DNA from: Thiopseudomonas alkaliphila
GTDB lineage: Bacteria > Pseudomonadota > Gammaproteobacteria > Pseudomonadales > Pseudomonadaceae
Reading direction: 5' to 3'
Assembly (NCBI RefSeq): GCF_001267175.1
Contig: NZ_CP012358.1
Span: 474,501 to 538,500, forward strand
Length of the DNA stretch: 64,000 bases
Made by a program: the position numbers and the translations under genes. Below the pieces are notes generated by a model. The model saw only the letters and a program-made list of their open reading frames with translations, was not told where the DNA came from and searched no databases. Every line of letters starts with the position of its first letter. Position 1 is the stretch's first letter. Below, one piece after another: positions 29,439-39,999 of the stretch.

Positions 29439-29753
29439 TTAACGTTTACCAATCAACATGCCAAGTAAGAAGCCAACTCCGGCACAGACAGCCATGGATT
29501 TGAAGGGATGATCTTGCACATAGGTTTCACCTTGATCAAGCGCTTCTTTACCTTTGGCAACCACTGCTTGTTCAGTGTTGACTAAAGCTTCGCGAGCACG
29601 TTGTAAACTGTCAGAAATTTGCTGACGCATTTCATCAGCTTTTTCTCCAGCTAACTCGCCTGAGTGCTCAAGTAATTGCTCGGTATCACTCACGAGTGCT
29701 TGAAAATCCGCTAGGAGATCGTTTTTATCTTGTGCAATTTTACGTTTAGCCAT
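29439..29753 (-). CDS. YqjD/ElaB-type DUF883 protein
   Basis: 104 residues. A long charged helix (about 10-75) ends in the DUF883 C-terminal anchor HPFKSMAVCAGVGFLLGMLIGKR. E. coli relatives (YqjD, ElaB) bind ribosomes through the N-terminal part and are held in the inner membrane by the C-terminal helix in stationary phase. It is the first gene of the three-gene operon and diverges from recC. Confidence 0.85.
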   Translation of the reverse strand: MAKRKIAQDKNDLLADFQALVSDTEQLLEHSGELAGEKADEMRQQISDSLQRAREALVNTEQAVVAKGKEALDQGETYVQDHPFKSMAVCAGVGFLLGMLIGKR

Positions 29754-29870
29754 GATTAGGTAACCTCATTGTCCGTGTATGATGTTTTATTAACTACGGT
29801 TAAGTAGAGTGATAGTGCTAAATAATAGTTCCAAGAATGTTGTTTAGAGTATTGGTTTTTTGGAGGTGAG

Positions 29871-32800
29871 GTGATTAGTCAGTCAGTGGTAAAGCCAGGG
29901 TTTATGGTGATCCATAGTAATCAATTGGAAGATTTGCGTGCGTTAGTGGTGCACTGGCTGAAAACGCATCCTTTGCTGCCCTTAGAAAATGAGATCTTTC
30001 TGGTGCAAAGCAATGGTATTGCGCAGTGGTTAAAGTTAGCGCTAGCCAGTGATCAGCAGATGCAAATTGCAGCAGCGACAGAAATTGCCTTGCCTGGACG
30101 TTTTTTATGGAAAATTTACCGCAATGTCTTAGGCACTGAAACTATTGCAAAGCAGTCGGCGCTAGATAAAGCGCCCTTAACTTGGCGCCTTATGCGTTTA
30201 TTACCCACGGTGTTAGATAACCCGCTGTACGCACCGTTAAAACGTTTTTTAGCCGATGATGAAAGTCTGCGTAAACGCTATCAGCTAGCCGAACGTTTGG
30301 CGGATTTGTACGATCAATACCAAGTCTACCGTGCAGACTGGTTAGAAGATTGGGAGCAACAACAGGCGCAACTGCGAATTAATGCCAATCAACTAAAAAA
30401 GCTTACCGCCGCGCAGCAGCAAATCGTAGACTGGCAAGCAGACTTATGGCGAGTGATGCTTGAGGATGTAGGGCAAGAGGCGATTAATAGTAGTCGGGCA
30501 GGTGTACACCAACACTTTATGCAGCGCATGGAGCAGTTAAGCCAAGCCCCACAAGGTCTGCCGCGGCGGGTGATTATTTTTGGTATTTCATCATTACCAG
30601 CACAAACAGTTGAGGCCTTAGCGGCTATTTCACGCTTTACCCAGGTATTACTCTGCGTACACAACCCGTGCCAGCATCACTGGGGTGATATTGTTGAAGA
30701 CCGGCACTTGCTTAACCACCAATACAAACGCCATGCAACTAAGCAGGGGATGCCTAGCGAAGTTGATTTAGAAACCTTGCACCAACATGCCCAGCCTTTA
30801 TTAGCTGCTTGGGGCAAGCAAGGCCGTGATTACATTAACTTGCTTGATCAGCATGATGACCCGGAACACTACCTAGAGCGCTTTAAGGCGATTAATCAAC
30901 GAATTGACTTATTCGACCCTATGCCTACCAGCCACTTATTAGGGCAATTACAGGACGATATTCTACAGCTGCGCTCACTAAGTGAAACCCAGCAACAGTG
31001 GCCGGCAATTAATCCAGAGCAAGATCAGTCGATTCAGTTTTCGATTTGTCACAGCGCATTACGCGAAATAGAAGTGCTGCACGACCACTTACTCAAGTGT
31101 TTTAACCAAGACAGCACATTACGTCCGCGGGATGTAATTGTAATGGTGCCCAACATTGATCAATACGCGCCCTTAATTCAGGCGGTATTTGGCCAGTATG
31201 CCTTGCAGGACGAACGCTTTATTCCTTTCACCCTGAGTGATCAAACCCAGCGTGGCAATGATCCACTGATGATTGCGGTAGAGCGATTGTTACATCTGCC
31301 GGAGCTTAGAATCACCGCCAATGAAGTGCTGGAGTGGTTAGATGTGCCGGCGATTCGTGAGCACTTTTCGATTAGCCAAGCCCAATTACCCTTATTGCAG
31401 CGCTGGCTGCAAGGCGCTGGTGTACGCTGGGGCTTAAATCAAGCCCATCGTCAGCAACTGGGTTTAAGTGCAATTGATGCACAAAACAGCTGGTTATTTG
31501 GCCTGCGTCGCATGTTAATGGGCTATGCCGCCGGTGACAGTGAGCGCTTGTTAGGCATTGAGCCTTATGCTGAAGTGGCAGGATTAGAAGCTGCGTTATT
31601 AGGCCCATTGTATGAGATGCTACAAGCGCTTGAGCAGCTATTAGGCGAAATGTACCAAGAACAGACTGCAGCGCAATGGGCAAGCGTGTTCGCCAACTTA
31701 TTAAGCCGGTTTTTCACTGCCAGCAATGAGCGCGAGGCCGTCTTGCTGCAGCGTTTACAGCAAGGCTTAGAGCAGTGGTTGAGTTTATGTGAGGACGCAG
31801 CATTTGATCAGCCATTGCCTTTAATGGTGGCCCGCGAGGCTTGGTTAACCCAGGTTGAAACTGATCGTTTGAGCCAGCGCTTTTTAGCCGGAGCCGTTAA
31901 CTTCTGTACCTTAATGCCAATGCGTGCGATACCCTTTAAAACAGTATGTTTACTGGGAATGAATGATGCGGATTATCCTCGGGCACCGACCCCGTTGGAT
32001 TTTGACTTAATGGCTAATGATTATCGACCAGGCGATCGTTCGCGCCGTGAAGATGACCGGTATTTATTGCTCGAGGCCTTATTATCAGCTAGAGAACAGT
32101 TATATATCAGCTGGGTAGGGCGTAGTGTGCGCGATAATACTGAGCTGCCGCCGTCGGTGTTGGTTGGGCAGTTGCGCGAACACCTAAATGCTGGCTGGCA
32201 AGCAACTACGCAGCAGCCACTGGTTAACGCATTAACCACAGAGCATGCGCTACAGCCTTTTAGTTCTCGTTATTTTGCGGCAGATAGTGGGTACTTTACT
32301 TACGCTAAAGAGTGGGCGCAGAACTTTATGTCTGATACTGATCGCTTACCAAGTCCCTCATATCCGACCTATCGGACAGCTGCACTTGAGCCACAAACTG
32401 TTTCATTGGCCCAATTCCAGCGTTTTATGCGCAATCCAGTAGAGAGCTTTTTGCACGAACAGTTACAGGTTAACTTACGCCGTTATGCCAATGAATTAGA
32501 AGACACAGAGCCCTTTGCATTAGATGCGTTACAAGTGTTTTCAATTAAGCGCCAAGTGCTTAATCAAGCAACTGCTAGGTTATCGCCAGAACACTCAGCA
32601 GAGCAGTATGTGCAAGCTGAACTGCAGCGTTTACAAGGTCAGGGGATTTTGCCATTGGCAGGTTTTGCTGAGCACTGCATCTTGCAAATGCAGGCAGGAT
32701 TAGTCGAACAGCTAACGAGTTATCAGCAGCTCATTAAAGAATGGCCCTATCTGAATCAGCAGCCTAAGCCCTTAAGCTATCAGTATCGATCAACTGAATT

Positions 32801-33365
32801 AACCGGATGGTTGGGGGGCTTACGTCAAAAAGCAGCTAATTCATCTGAGTTGGCGGCCATTTATCTGGAGCCCAATGTGCTAAAGAAAGGTAATAATTGG
32901 CGTGCCCACCGTTTACTTAATGCCTATATCACTCATGTCTTAGCTGCCGCTAACGGCATTAATTTGACCAGTATTATTCAAAGTGAAGGGATGCAAGTCA
33001 TTTTTCAGCCTGAACCGCAATTACCAGCCCAGCAGCAAGTGCAGGAGTGGTTAGAAATCTGGGAGCAGCACCTATTAGAGCCGTTGCCGATTGCGCAAAA
33101 AACGGCTTTTGTATTTCTGGAAGCCTTAGCTAAAGGGCCATTAGAGGCATCGACTGAGCAAGCCCAACAGCAGGCGAAAAAAACCTATGAAGGCGATGAC
33201 TACCAGGTAACCGGCGAAGTACAGCAGTCCCCGGCGCTGGCTCGCTTTTACCCTGACTTTACAGCGCTTAGCGCTGATCAACGTTTTTTTCAATTGGCCC
33301 ATGTACTGTATGCCGCACTGCATCGTTCGCTGACTTTAGCTGGCGTGAAACAGGAGGACAACTAA
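29871..33365 (+). CDS. recC: Exodeoxyribonuclease V subunit RecC
   Basis: 1164 residues, the family's usual length. The N-terminus FMVIHSNQLEDLRAL matches RecC, and FVLQSNGIAQWL-like (IFLVQSNGIAQWL) and LGMNDADYPR blocks are conserved. It is the scaffold and Chi-recognition subunit of RecBCD. The start is GTG 29871 after TTGGAGG; ATG 29904 is an alternative. It is first of the order recC-recB-recD, and recB starts one base after its stop codon, so expression is surely coupled. Confidence 0.95.
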   Translation: MISQSVVKPGFMVIHSNQLEDLRALVVHWLKTHPLLPLENEIFLVQSNGIAQWLKLALASDQQMQIAAATEIALPGRFLWKIYRNVLGTETIAKQSALDKAPLTWRLMRLLPTVLDNPLYAPLKRFLADDESLRKRYQLAERLADLYDQYQVYRADWLEDWEQQQAQLRINANQLKKLTAAQQQIVDWQADLWRVMLEDVGQEAINSSRAGVHQHFMQRMEQLSQAPQGLPRRVIIFGISSLPAQTVEALAAISRFTQVLLCVHNPCQHHWGDIVEDRHLLNHQYKRHATKQGMPSEVDLETLHQHAQPLLAAWGKQGRDYINLLDQHDDPEHYLERFKAINQRIDLFDPMPTSHLLGQLQDDILQLRSLSETQQQWPAINPEQDQSIQFSICHSALREIEVLHDHLLKCFNQDSTLRPRDVIVMVPNIDQYAPLIQAVFGQYALQDERFIPFTLSDQTQRGNDPLMIAVERLLHLPELRITANEVLEWLDVPAIREHFSISQAQLPLLQRWLQGAGVRWGLNQAHRQQLGLSAIDAQNSWLFGLRRMLMGYAAGDSERLLGIEPYAEVAGLEAALLGPLYEMLQALEQLLGEMYQEQTAAQWASVFANLLSRFFTASNEREAVLLQRLQQGLEQWLSLCEDAAFDQPLPLMVAREAWLTQVETDRLSQRFLAGAVNFCTLMPMRAIPFKTVCLLGMNDADYPRAPTPLDFDLMANDYRPGDRSRREDDRYLLLEALLSAREQLYISWVGRSVRDNTELPPSVLVGQLREHLNAGWQATTQQPLVNALTTEHALQPFSSRYFAADSGYFTYAKEWAQNFMSDTDRLPSPSYPTYRTAALEPQTVSLAQFQRFMRNPVESFLHEQLQVNLRRYANELEDTEPFALDALQVFSIKRQVLNQATARLSPEHSAEQYVQAELQRLQGQGILPLAGFAEHCILQMQAGLVEQLTSYQQLIKEWPYLNQQPKPLSYQYRSTELTGWLGGLRQKAANSSELAAIYLEPNVLKKGNNWRAHRLLNAYITHVLAAANGINLTSIIQSEGMQVIFQPEPQLPAQQQVQEWLEIWEQHLLEPLPIAQKTAFVFLEALAKGPLEASTEQAQQQAKKTYEGDDYQVTGEVQQSPALARFYPDFTALSADQRFFQLAHVLYAALHRSLTLAGVKQEDN

Positions 33366-33366
33366 C

Positions 33367-36300
33367 ATGAGCCAAACACCTTTAGCTTTACAGTTACCTT
33401 TACAGGGCAGTCAGTTAATTGAAGCCAGTGCCGGAACAGGTAAAACCTATACTATTTCTGCCGTGTATTTACGTTTAGTCCTTGGGCATGGTACCGAGCA
33501 AACTGCTTTTGCTCGTCCTTTATTACCCCCAGAAATTTTGGTGGTAACCTTTACCGATGCAGCCACTGCAGAGCTTAAAGACCGTATTCGCCAGCGTTTA
33601 ATTGAGGCAGCTAAGGTTTTTCGTTTACCCGCTACTTCAGCAGAACTGGTGTCGGTTGATCCGCTATTAATTGCACTACGTGATGATTTTGCTGAACAGG
33701 CATGGAGTAGTTGTGCCTATAAGCTGGAGCTAGCTGCGCAATGGATGGATCAGGCGGCCATTTCCACCATTCATGCCTGGTGTCAGCGTATGCTCCATGA
33801 ACATGCATTTGATAGCGGCTACCTATTTAAGCAAACCTTAGAAACCGATTTTTCAGAGCTAGAGCAACAAGTAGCAGAAGATTACTGGCGTGAGTTTTGT
33901 TATCCGCTCACGGGTGATTTACTAGAGCAAGTGATTGCGCAGTGGCAATCTCCTGCTATTTTGCTAAAACAAGTGCGCCCATTATTAGGGCGTATTGCTA
34001 CGCAAGCAAAGCCTGTAACCAGTGCTTTAACAGCGGTTAAGCAGCAGGCTGAGTTACAGGCTAAGCAGCAGTTACACCAGTTGAAAACCCAGTGGCAACA
34101 GGCTTTAGAGGCATACTGGCCAACCTTAGAAGCTGCTGTTCAGGCCAAACACTTACCGAAAAAACACTTAGAATGGTTAGGCTTTGTACAAAGCTGGGCG
34201 CTTGATCCGCAGCAGGCAACCTTTAAAAGCACGTCAGCCTCCAAGCGCGATCTAGCTTGGGAGGGCTTTCAAGCAGCCTGGAAAGGTGCTGCCGAACAGT
34301 GCCCAGCGCCCAGCTTTTTAGTGGAAAATTGGTATGCTGCTACGCTCGAGCAGCTCGACCGGCTAACAAGCCAATTGCCAGAGCAACTGCTTAAACATGC
34401 CGCAACTTGGATTGCCCAGCGGTTTGAACAGGAGAAGCAACAGCGCTCGCTCATGGGCTTTGATGACATGCTCAATCGCCTAGACACTGCATTACAAGGC
34501 GAAGATGCGCAGCGTTTAGCGGAGACGATTCGCCAGCAATTTCCGGTAGCGATGATTGATGAGTTTCAGGACACCGACCCAGTTCAGTACCGAATTTTTA
34601 ATCAAGTCTATGCCATTGAAAGCAATCAGCCAGAAACCGCCATTTTGCTGATTGGTGACCCTAAGCAAGCTATTTATAGTTTTAGGGGCGCGGATATCTA
34701 TACCTATTTGCAAGCGCGCCGCGCCACAGAAGGTCGGCATCACACCTTAGACACTAACTATCGCTCTAGTCAGGCGATGGTAGATGCAGTTAATTATTTA
34801 TTTGCACAGGCTGAGCAGCGGGAAGCTAAGGGCGCCTTTTTATTTGATAAAAGTCAGCATGCCTTGCCATTTCACACCGTACAAGCCAAAGGTCGTGCTG
34901 CAAAATGGACAGTTAATGGTGAGGCTGCCCCAGCCTTAACTTGCTGGCTAAATGAAAACTTAACCGTAAATAGCGAGCATTATCTTGCCGAAATGGCCGC
35001 TAGCTGCGCCACTGAAATTACTCGCTTACTGACGTTGGGCCAAACTCAGCAAGCGGGGTTTGTGACGGATGAAACTTTCCACGGGCTAAAGCCAGGTGAC
35101 ATTGCAATTTTGGTACGCAGTTTTAATGAGGCAGAAGCTGTACGTCGTGAGCTAGCTGAACGCAAGGTGCGTAGTGTCTACTTATCTGATCGCGATTCGG
35201 TATTCAGTACCAGTGCAGCCCAGGATTTATGGCACTGGCTTAATGGCTTTTTGCATCCACAAGATGATCGTTTGATTCGAGCAGCGTTGACCACCTGCAG
35301 CTTAAATTTGTCATTGCCACAGCTGCACTCCTTTGTTGAGGACGAGGTGCTGTGGGAACAGCAAGTGCTAAAATTTCGTCGTTATTACGAACTTTGGCAA
35401 AAGATCGGTGTTTTGCCGGCCATTCGCCAGTTTATCCACGACTACCAATTGCCAGAACAGCTAGCCAATGACCCACAGCGCGAGCGCAAACTGACCGATA
35501 TTTTACACCTAGCAGAAGTGCTACAGCGTGCCAGCAGCGAGTTAGACAGTGAATGGGCTTTGCTGCGCTTTTTAGAAGGCTTGATTGATGGCGATCAGCG
35601 TGCTGCAGATGATTATATAGTGCGCTTAGAAAGTGATGCCGAACTGGTAAAGGTGGTTACTATCCACAAATCTAAGGGGCTCGAATATCCGTTAGTGTTT
35701 TTGCCCTTTATTTGTCGAACGCGCCAGCTAAAAAAAGGTGAGCCTTACAGCTATTTTGATGGCCAAGCTCGGCAGTATTGCATCCATCATGACGAAGAAA
35801 GCTTTGCGCTAGCAGAGCAAGATCGACAAGCCGAAGACCTACGCTTACTGTACGTCGCATTAACCCGTGCACAATATGCATGCTGGTTGGGTATGGCAGA
35901 TGTTTCTTATTACAAAAAATCAGTATTTCACGCTTCTGGCATTGGCTACTTACTCAATGGATTAACGCCTTTAGCGCAGGCTGAATCACTGGAAACAGTA
36001 CTGACTCAACATCAGCAACAGTTTACTGCGATGCAAGTACTGCCTGCTCCGACTGCAACTGCAAGAGTTTATGCCGGTGATGAAACAGCGCAACAGCAGC
36101 CGATATGGCTAACGCCGCAGCGCACAGTAAAAGAGCATTGGTGGATTGCCTCCTACAGTGCGCTTAAATTGGGCACGCAGCTGACTGAATTAGTGAACCT
36201 ACCAGAACCTATCGAGCCTGAAACCACTCACTTTAATTACCAAGATAAATCCGCCCAAGCCGGTAGCGAAGACAGCTTAGTCACCGAGCTAGCCGATCAG

Positions 36301-37107
36301 CATGAAGCCTTAGCCCCCTTTGATGATCAGCTAGCCGTAACTTTAGATAAAACCATTCACCAGTTTCCTAAAGGACCAACGCCTGGGACTTTTTTACATA
36401 ATTTATTTGAAATTGCCGGCGAACACAGCTTTGGCTATTTGTTGGAGCGCCCTGGCGAATTAGTGCAACTGCTTGAACGTCGCTGCGCTGCCTTTGATTG
36501 GCAAGACTGGGTGCCTACGCTAACTGCTTGGTTAAGCAAAGCTCTTAGTTGTAATTTACCCATTACTGCTGAGGGGGGCTTGCGCTTAAAAGATTTAACT
36601 CAGTATCAAGTAGAAATGGAATTTTGGTTTGAAGCACAGCGGGTGAATGTCTTGGCGTTAGATCGCTTAGTACAGCAGTATGAGTTTGCTGGTGAGCTTC
36701 GTTTGCCTTTAGAGCCTGATCGTTTGCATGGTATGTTTAAAGGATTTATTGACTTAACATTCGAGCATCAAGGCCAATATTACGTTGCTGATTATAAGTC
36801 TAATTGGTTGGGGGAAGATGACACTGCCTACACCCAAGCCGCCATGCAGTCGGCTATTTTACAGCACCGCTATGATTTGCAGTATGTGCTGTATTTGCTG
36901 GCTTTGCATCGCCTGCTAAAACTACGCTTGCCCAATTATGACTATGATCAGCATATTGGCGGTGCTGTGTATTGGTTTGTGCGGGGCATTGATGCTGATA
37001 GTCGAGGCGTTTTCAGTCGTAAACCTCCTAGGCAGCTTATCGAGCAACTTGATGCTTTGTTTAAAGGCAAGGCGCCTGAGCAGTTATTAACTAAGGAGCT
37101 GGACTAA
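33367..37107 (+). CDS. recB: Exodeoxyribonuclease V subunit RecB
   Basis: 1246 residues. The UvrD-type helicase has Walker A ASAGTGKTYT (about 19-28), Walker B MIDEFQDTDPVQ, and the motif VTIHKSKGLEYP. The C-terminal nuclease domain is intact, with the metal and catalytic residues in DYKSNWLG near 1140. RecB is the slow 3'-5' helicase and the only nuclease of RecBCD. Spacing to recD is five bases. Confidence 0.97.
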   Translation: MSQTPLALQLPLQGSQLIEASAGTGKTYTISAVYLRLVLGHGTEQTAFARPLLPPEILVVTFTDAATAELKDRIRQRLIEAAKVFRLPATSAELVSVDPLLIALRDDFAEQAWSSCAYKLELAAQWMDQAAISTIHAWCQRMLHEHAFDSGYLFKQTLETDFSELEQQVAEDYWREFCYPLTGDLLEQVIAQWQSPAILLKQVRPLLGRIATQAKPVTSALTAVKQQAELQAKQQLHQLKTQWQQALEAYWPTLEAAVQAKHLPKKHLEWLGFVQSWALDPQQATFKSTSASKRDLAWEGFQAAWKGAAEQCPAPSFLVENWYAATLEQLDRLTSQLPEQLLKHAATWIAQRFEQEKQQRSLMGFDDMLNRLDTALQGEDAQRLAETIRQQFPVAMIDEFQDTDPVQYRIFNQVYAIESNQPETAILLIGDPKQAIYSFRGADIYTYLQARRATEGRHHTLDTNYRSSQAMVDAVNYLFAQAEQREAKGAFLFDKSQHALPFHTVQAKGRAAKWTVNGEAAPALTCWLNENLTVNSEHYLAEMAASCATEITRLLTLGQTQQAGFVTDETFHGLKPGDIAILVRSFNEAEAVRRELAERKVRSVYLSDRDSVFSTSAAQDLWHWLNGFLHPQDDRLIRAALTTCSLNLSLPQLHSFVEDEVLWEQQVLKFRRYYELWQKIGVLPAIRQFIHDYQLPEQLANDPQRERKLTDILHLAEVLQRASSELDSEWALLRFLEGLIDGDQRAADDYIVRLESDAELVKVVTIHKSKGLEYPLVFLPFICRTRQLKKGEPYSYFDGQARQYCIHHDEESFALAEQDRQAEDLRLLYVALTRAQYACWLGMADVSYYKKSVFHASGIGYLLNGLTPLAQAESLETVLTQHQQQFTAMQVLPAPTATARVYAGDETAQQQPIWLTPQRTVKEHWWIASYSALKLGTQLTELVNLPEPIEPETTHFNYQDKSAQAGSEDSLVTELADQHEALAPFDDQLAVTLDKTIHQFPKGPTPGTFLHNLFEIAGEHSFGYLLERPGELVQLLERRCAAFDWQDWVPTLTAWLSKALSCNLPITAEGGLRLKDLTQYQVEMEFWFEAQRVNVLALDRLVQQYEFAGELRLPLEPDRLHGMFKGFIDLTFEHQGQYYVADYKSNWLGEDDTAYTQAAMQSAILQHRYDLQYVLYLLALHRLLKLRLPNYDYDQHIGGAVYWFVRGIDADSRGVFSRKPPRQLIEQLDALFKGKAPEQLLTKELD

Positions 37108-37112
37108 TAGGT

Positions 37113-39182
37113 ATGCAGCAGTTAGATATTTTTCAGTCCGTGTCGCCAGATCCTAGCGAGCCTTTCGATTATTTGGCCAGCCATGAATCGGTGTTTAGAC
37201 TATTGCAGCATTGGCAAGCACTGGATTGGTTGCGCTCGCTAGATAATGTGTTTGCTCAGTTTATTTCCAGTTTATACCCTAGCGCCTCGCCGTTATTTGT
37301 TTTGGCCGCCGCTTTGGTCAGTCATCAACAAGGGCGTGGGCATGTCTGTTTGCTGCTGGACGAAACCTTGAGTCATCCCGACTTTGCTTTGTCTTTACCG
37401 CCTGAAGGCAATGGACGAATAATTCAGCCATTATTACCATCCACCGTGCTGCGCCAAGTTACTCTGGAGCAATGGCTGCAGCAAATTGAACAGGCATTGG
37501 CATTCTCTACGCAGCAGCCGTTACATTTAAATGGCACTCGTCTGTATACCCAGCGCTTTTGGCAGTACGAGCAGCAGTTAGCCGCCAGTTTGAAGCAGCG
37601 TATGGGGCAGGCAAAAACTCAACCAGAGAATTTAACCGAGTTATTACATCGCTTATTCTCCGTAAAGAGTGTCATCAACGGGCAACCCGTGGTGGACTGG
37701 CAAAAAATCGCCTGCGCCTTAGCCAGTCAGCAATTTTTCACCTTGATTACTGGCGGTCCGGGAACTGGCAAAACCACCACAGTGGTGCGTTTGCTGGCAC
37801 TATTGCAACAGGTGGCGTTACAACATAATCCAAAGCAACCCTTAAGAATTCAATTAGCGGCGCCAACCGGTAAAGCCGCGGCTCGGTTAACAGAATCTAT
37901 TGGCGCTCAAATTGAGCAATTGCCGATTGCGGCAGAGGTTAAGCAACAAATTCCGAAAGAAGTACTGACTCTGCACCGGTTGCTGGGTAGTCAACCTGAA
38001 AGCCGAGCCTTTAGGCACAATCAAGATAACTTACTAATGCTAGATGTGTTGGTGATTGATGAAGCCTCAATGATTGATTTAGAGATGATGTATAACGTGC
38101 TACAAGCGCTTCCAGTGCATGCCCAGCTGATCCTGCTAGGCGATAAAAATCAGCTGGCTTCAGTTGAGGCGGGTGCAGTGCTGGGGGATCTCTGTCACTT
38201 TGCTGAGCAAGGTTATTATGCGCCAGAGTTAATCGAGCAACTGTCGGCTACTACAGGGGAGTCAATCGCCAGTGAAGGCTTGGTTTCAGGCCTGCACTTA
38301 CTGGCGCAGCATACCGTGATGTTGCGTCATTCACGGCGTTTTTTTGCTGACTCTGAAATTGGTCAGTTAGCCACTGCGGTTAATCAAGCGGAAGCAACTC
38401 AGGCTGAACAGCTATTCATTAGACCAAGCAATCAAGAGTTGTTGCATTTATCAGCGATCAGCAGCAATGAACTGCTGAAGTTTGTCATTAACGGCGTTGC
38501 TTCAGGTAACTCTCAGCGTTTGGGTTATGCGTATTATTTAGAGCAGCTAAAAGCTAAACGTCCTGACAAAGCCTGTTCCGATGTGAATCAATGGCAACAG
38601 TGGAGTGCAGAGATCTTAAACGACTTTAGCCAGTTTCAACTATTGGCAGCGGTGCGTAAGGGCGAATACGGCGTTGAGCAACTCAATCAGCGCATTGCTG
38701 AACGTTTGGCCAAAATGCAGCTTATTCATCAGCCGTATGGTTGGTACGAAGGCCGACCGGTGCTGATCACTCAAAATGACTATAGCTTGGGCCTGATGAA
38801 TGGCGATGTGGGCATAGCACTCTACGTGCCGACCTTTACCCAGCAAGGCCGAGTCAGTGAAGGGCTGAGCTTAAGGGTAGCCTTTGCTAAAAATGATGGC
38901 AGTGGCGCAGTGCGCTGGTTGCTACCCAGTCGTTTAAGTGCAGTGGAAACGGTATTTGCTATGACCGTACATAAATCCCAAGGCTCGGAATTTACCCATA
39001 CCGCACTGATCTTGCCTGAGCAATTAAACCCAGTGTTAACTAAAGAACTGGTCTATACCGCCATTACTCGGGCGAAACAAAAATTCAGCTTAATTGAGCC
39101 AGTCCGCGGAGTGTTTTCTCAAGCAATACAGCGTTCAGTCAAGCGTAACAGTGGATTGTTAGAGGCTATTCTTAATGATTAG
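37113..39182 (+). CDS. recD: Exodeoxyribonuclease V subunit RecD
   Basis: 689 residues. Superfamily 1B helicase with Walker A GGPGTGKTTTV (about 213-223), LVIDEASMIDLEMM and the C-terminal VHKSQGSEF motif. It is the fast 5'-3' motor of RecBCD. It closes the operon; a long perfect hairpin lies 23 bases after the stop. No ptrA protease gene is interposed, as expected outside the enterics. Confidence 0.96.
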   Translation: MQQLDIFQSVSPDPSEPFDYLASHESVFRLLQHWQALDWLRSLDNVFAQFISSLYPSASPLFVLAAALVSHQQGRGHVCLLLDETLSHPDFALSLPPEGNGRIIQPLLPSTVLRQVTLEQWLQQIEQALAFSTQQPLHLNGTRLYTQRFWQYEQQLAASLKQRMGQAKTQPENLTELLHRLFSVKSVINGQPVVDWQKIACALASQQFFTLITGGPGTGKTTTVVRLLALLQQVALQHNPKQPLRIQLAAPTGKAAARLTESIGAQIEQLPIAAEVKQQIPKEVLTLHRLLGSQPESRAFRHNQDNLLMLDVLVIDEASMIDLEMMYNVLQALPVHAQLILLGDKNQLASVEAGAVLGDLCHFAEQGYYAPELIEQLSATTGESIASEGLVSGLHLLAQHTVMLRHSRRFFADSEIGQLATAVNQAEATQAEQLFIRPSNQELLHLSAISSNELLKFVINGVASGNSQRLGYAYYLEQLKAKRPDKACSDVNQWQQWSAEILNDFSQFQLLAAVRKGEYGVEQLNQRIAERLAKMQLIHQPYGWYEGRPVLITQNDYSLGLMNGDVGIALYVPTFTQQGRVSEGLSLRVAFAKNDGSGAVRWLLPSRLSAVETVFAMTVHKSQGSEFTHTALILPEQLNPVLTKELVYTAITRAKQKFSLIEPVRGVFSQAIQRSVKRNSGLLEAILND

Positions 39183-39189
39183 CCACAAA

Positions 39190-39240
39190 ACCAGCAGGGA
39201 ATAAATTATTGGTTTGATGGTCAAACCAATAATCGCTGGT
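39190..39240. repeat. Nested perfect hairpin after recD
   Basis: ATTATTGGTTTGA (39205) and its exact complement form a 13-bp stem with a 3-nt loop, inside a second matching pair ACCAGC (39190) and GCTGGT (39235). There is no T-tract, so it is not a textbook terminator. It may protect the recCBD mRNA 3' end, act as a terminator with help, or be a regulator site for ybjQ. Confidence 0.55.
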
Positions 39241-39282
39241 TGCGAAGCCAGGTAAATAAAGCAAGTCACAGGAGTAACGAAA

Positions 39283-39603
39283 ATGATTGTGACCACAACG
39301 CAATCGGTAGAGGGTCAACGCATTACTCGTTATCACGGTATTGTGGTGGGTGAGGCTATTTTAGGCGCCAATCTATTTAAAGACTTGTTTGCCAGTGTCC
39401 GAGATATTGTCGGTGGCCGCTCAGCTACCTACGAAAAAGAGCTACAAAAAGCGCGCAGTATTGCTTTGCAAGAGCTAGAGCAGCGCGCTGCAGCACTTGG
39501 TGCTAATGCAGTGGTTGGCGTTGATTTAGACTTTGAAGTGCTAGGTCAAAATAACGGCATGCTCATGGTCTCAGCCAGTGGAACTGCAGTAACCATTGAG
39601 TAA
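39283..39603 (+). CDS. ybjQ: YbjQ/UPF0145 family protein
   Basis: 106 residues, full length. The pattern [23 protein letters not shown], then [14 protein letters not shown] and [15 protein letters not shown], is diagnostic of the UPF0145 (heavy-metal-binding-like) family, which assembles into pentameric rings. No biochemical role is established. A CAGGAG site precedes the ATG. Confidence 0.92.
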   Translation: MIVTTTQSVEGQRITRYHGIVVGEAILGANLFKDLFASVRDIVGGRSATYEKELQKARSIALQELEQRAAALGANAVVGVDLDFEVLGQNNGMLMVSASGTAVTIE

Positions 39604-39679
39604 TTAGTCGTCTTGCATTCACCTAGGGCCTTAGCAAATACTGAGCCTATTCATTTGATCAATTAATAGCGGAGTTTTT

Positions 39680-39955
39680 ATGAGTGATATTAATAACGTA
39701 AGTCATAATGCAGACAAGCTTTGCTTTGAAACTACAGTAGATGGGCATAGAGCCCATTTAGATTATCGAACCATCGATGAGGATACCTTAGATTTTCATC
39801 ATACCTTTGTACCAGATGAATTAAGAGGGCGTGGCGTGGCCGCAGATTTGACCGAAGCGGCTTTAGCTTATGCAGAAGAGCAGGGGTTCAAGGTGCACCC
39901 CAGTTGCTCCTACGTTGAAACCTTTATGAAGCGTAAGGGAATTCCTGCCGCTTAA
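39680..39955 (+). CDS. Small GNAT-fold N-acetyltransferase-like protein
   Basis: 91 residues, the short COG2388 (YjdJ-like) type. VPDELRGRGVAADLTEAALAYA is the acetyl-CoA pyrophosphate loop (R-x-x-G-x-A), and HPSCSYVETFMKR is the conserved C-terminal block. The substrate is unknown. A terminator shared with tal follows directly. Confidence 0.85.
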   Translation: MSDINNVSHNADKLCFETTVDGHRAHLDYRTIDEDTLDFHHTFVPDELRGRGVAADLTEAALAYAEEQGFKVHPSCSYVETFMKRKGIPAA

Positions 39956-39958
39956 ATT

Positions 39959-39995
39959 AAAGGCTCTGCCGTTGAGTTAGCGGCAGAGCCTTTTT
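39959..39995. terminator. Bidirectional terminator between GNAT gene and tal
   Basis: A 13-bp stem (AAAGGCTCTGCCG with its complement) and a 9-nt loop, with A- and T-runs outside. Confidence 0.92.
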
Positions 39996-39999
39996 AGCT

